This document shows positions 63,646 through 64,000 of a stretch of 64,000 nucleotides of DNA, piece by piece; within the stretch, counting starts at the first letter, position 1, and the number at the start of each line of letters is the position of its first letter. This stretch comes from Alloscardovia criceti DSM 17774 (GTDB lineage: Bacteria > Actinomycetota > Actinomycetes > Actinomycetales > Bifidobacteriaceae), in the NCBI RefSeq assembly GCF_000376885.1, contig NZ_AQXR01000007.1, positions 62,001-126,000 of the forward strand, written 5' to 3'. The position numbers and the translations under genes were made by a program. The notes under the pieces are model-generated. The model searched no databases, was not told the origin of the DNA, and saw only the letters and a list, made by a program, of their open reading frames with translations.

Positions 63646-63867
63646 CCGCCCTTGACGGGCGGCCACAGGCTGCTATCGCCTCACACTCACGTGTGAGGCC
63701 CCATTTCATGGAACAAACCCAAAAGGTTTGTTCAGCCGCAGCCCACAACACCATCAAGCACAATCATGCATACACGCAACGCTGCGTAAACCACAACCTT
63801 ATTTGTGTTAGTTCCGACCGTTGAAAACTAATGTGAAATAGTTTCCATACACGAGTTTCCTCGTGTA
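63646..63867. ncRNA. Hairpin-rich segment, possible structured RNA
   Basis: CCGCCC-TTGAC-GGGCGG (63646-63662) is followed by a nested unit. GGCTGC (63668-63673) pairs with GCAGCC (63738-63743) and encloses two perfect 9-bp hairpins, GCCTCACAC-TCAC-GTGTGAGGC (63678-63699) and GAACAAACC-CAAAA-GGTTTGTTC (63711-63733), giving a three-way junction. AAACTA/TAGTTT (63825-63844) and TACACGAG-TTTC-CTCGTGTA (63848-63867) continue the chain. No protein frame explains this. Strand, promoter and function are unknown; it could also be a DNA-level origin or transfer site. Confidence 0.45.
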
Positions 63868-63912
63868 ACTTCGTGCTTGTTTAAGCGACGATTCCTGCTT
63901 CTTCGATCATTG

Positions 63913-63953
63913 CCTCCTGAGAAGAGAGAATGATCCTCTTTCTTCTCAGGAGG
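63913..63953. terminator. Strong hairpin near right edge
   Basis: CCTCCTGAGAAGA (63913-63925) pairs with TCTTCTCAGGAGG (63941-63953), 13 bp perfect. No T-tract follows. Another stem, CGGAG-GTACT-CTCCG (63986-64000), begins at once and is cut by the window edge. Confidence 0.5.
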
Positions 63954-64000
63954 TCTTATGTGATCTCCACAGGCGTTTTGAGTCTCGGAGGTACTCTCCG

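Noticed and set aside
63646..63960. tracrRNA or CRISPR-associated RNA
   Set aside because: No cas gene or repeat-spacer array is visible in the window, and no anti-repeat could be matched.
63583..64000. tmRNA, RNase P RNA or tRNA at the right edge
   Set aside because: The diagnostic tmRNA ends, RNase P core motifs and tRNA arms are all missing.

Overview
The window is an actinobacterial chromosome segment, most likely from the Bifidobacteriaceae (Scardovia/Alloscardovia/Bifidobacterium-like). Three things support this: the block rpmF-DUF177-coiled-coil protein-coaD followed by rnc, a GlnR-type nitrogen regulator, and cell-wall proteins ending in LAxTG, a motif typical of class E sortases. 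The family assignment is an inference from gene content. No rRNA, transposase, integrase or CRISPR array was seen.

Layout. 1-14.8 kb is mostly core genome: cysS (cut by the left edge), a class-I glutamine amidotransferase, an ABC-F ATPase, ilvBN, rnc, rpmF, the DUF177 and coiled-coil genes, coaD, a DUF3039 gene, a nicotinate phosphoribosyltransferase, a membrane protein, rph and the ITP/XTP pyrophosphatase. 14.8-20.9 kb has a GNAT gene, tRNA-Leu(TAG), tRNA-Thr(CGT), a candidate 47-residue gene, pgi, rho and chorismate mutase. 21-24.9 kb is a thiamine salvage operon (thiM-thiE-HAD phosphatase-thiD-tenA) behind a TPP riboswitch with its own terminator. 25-33.3 kb carries a methyltransferase, valS, a peptide-binding protein, nth, glnR, a membrane protein and ppa.

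From 33.5 kb the window turns accessory: a LAxTG surface protein, adhP, a zinc-ribbon membrane protein, nrdG/nrdD behind two NrdR boxes, an MHS-type transporter, and a glycerate module (CdaR-like regulator, GntP permease, glycerate kinase). A LacI-controlled operon follows (48.8-54.7 kb). It encodes a permease, TIM-barrel isomerase, PfkB kinase, hexulose-6-phosphate-synthase-like decarboxylase and 6-phospho-3-hexuloisomerase, and could feed an unusual sugar into the fructose-6-phosphate shunt.

The right end (54.7-64 kb) is AT-richer and mosaic. It holds a second LAxTG protein, a decayed beta-galactosidase (GH2) 3' end with a G9 tract, and a 1312-codon open frame that joins the catalytic half of an Eco57I-like DNA methylase to the back half of an LAxTG adhesin. 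A RelE/HigB-type toxin with two tandem antitoxin paralogs comes next, then about 400 bp dense in hairpins. The methylase-adhesin chimera and the hairpin-rich end are the most unusual parts.
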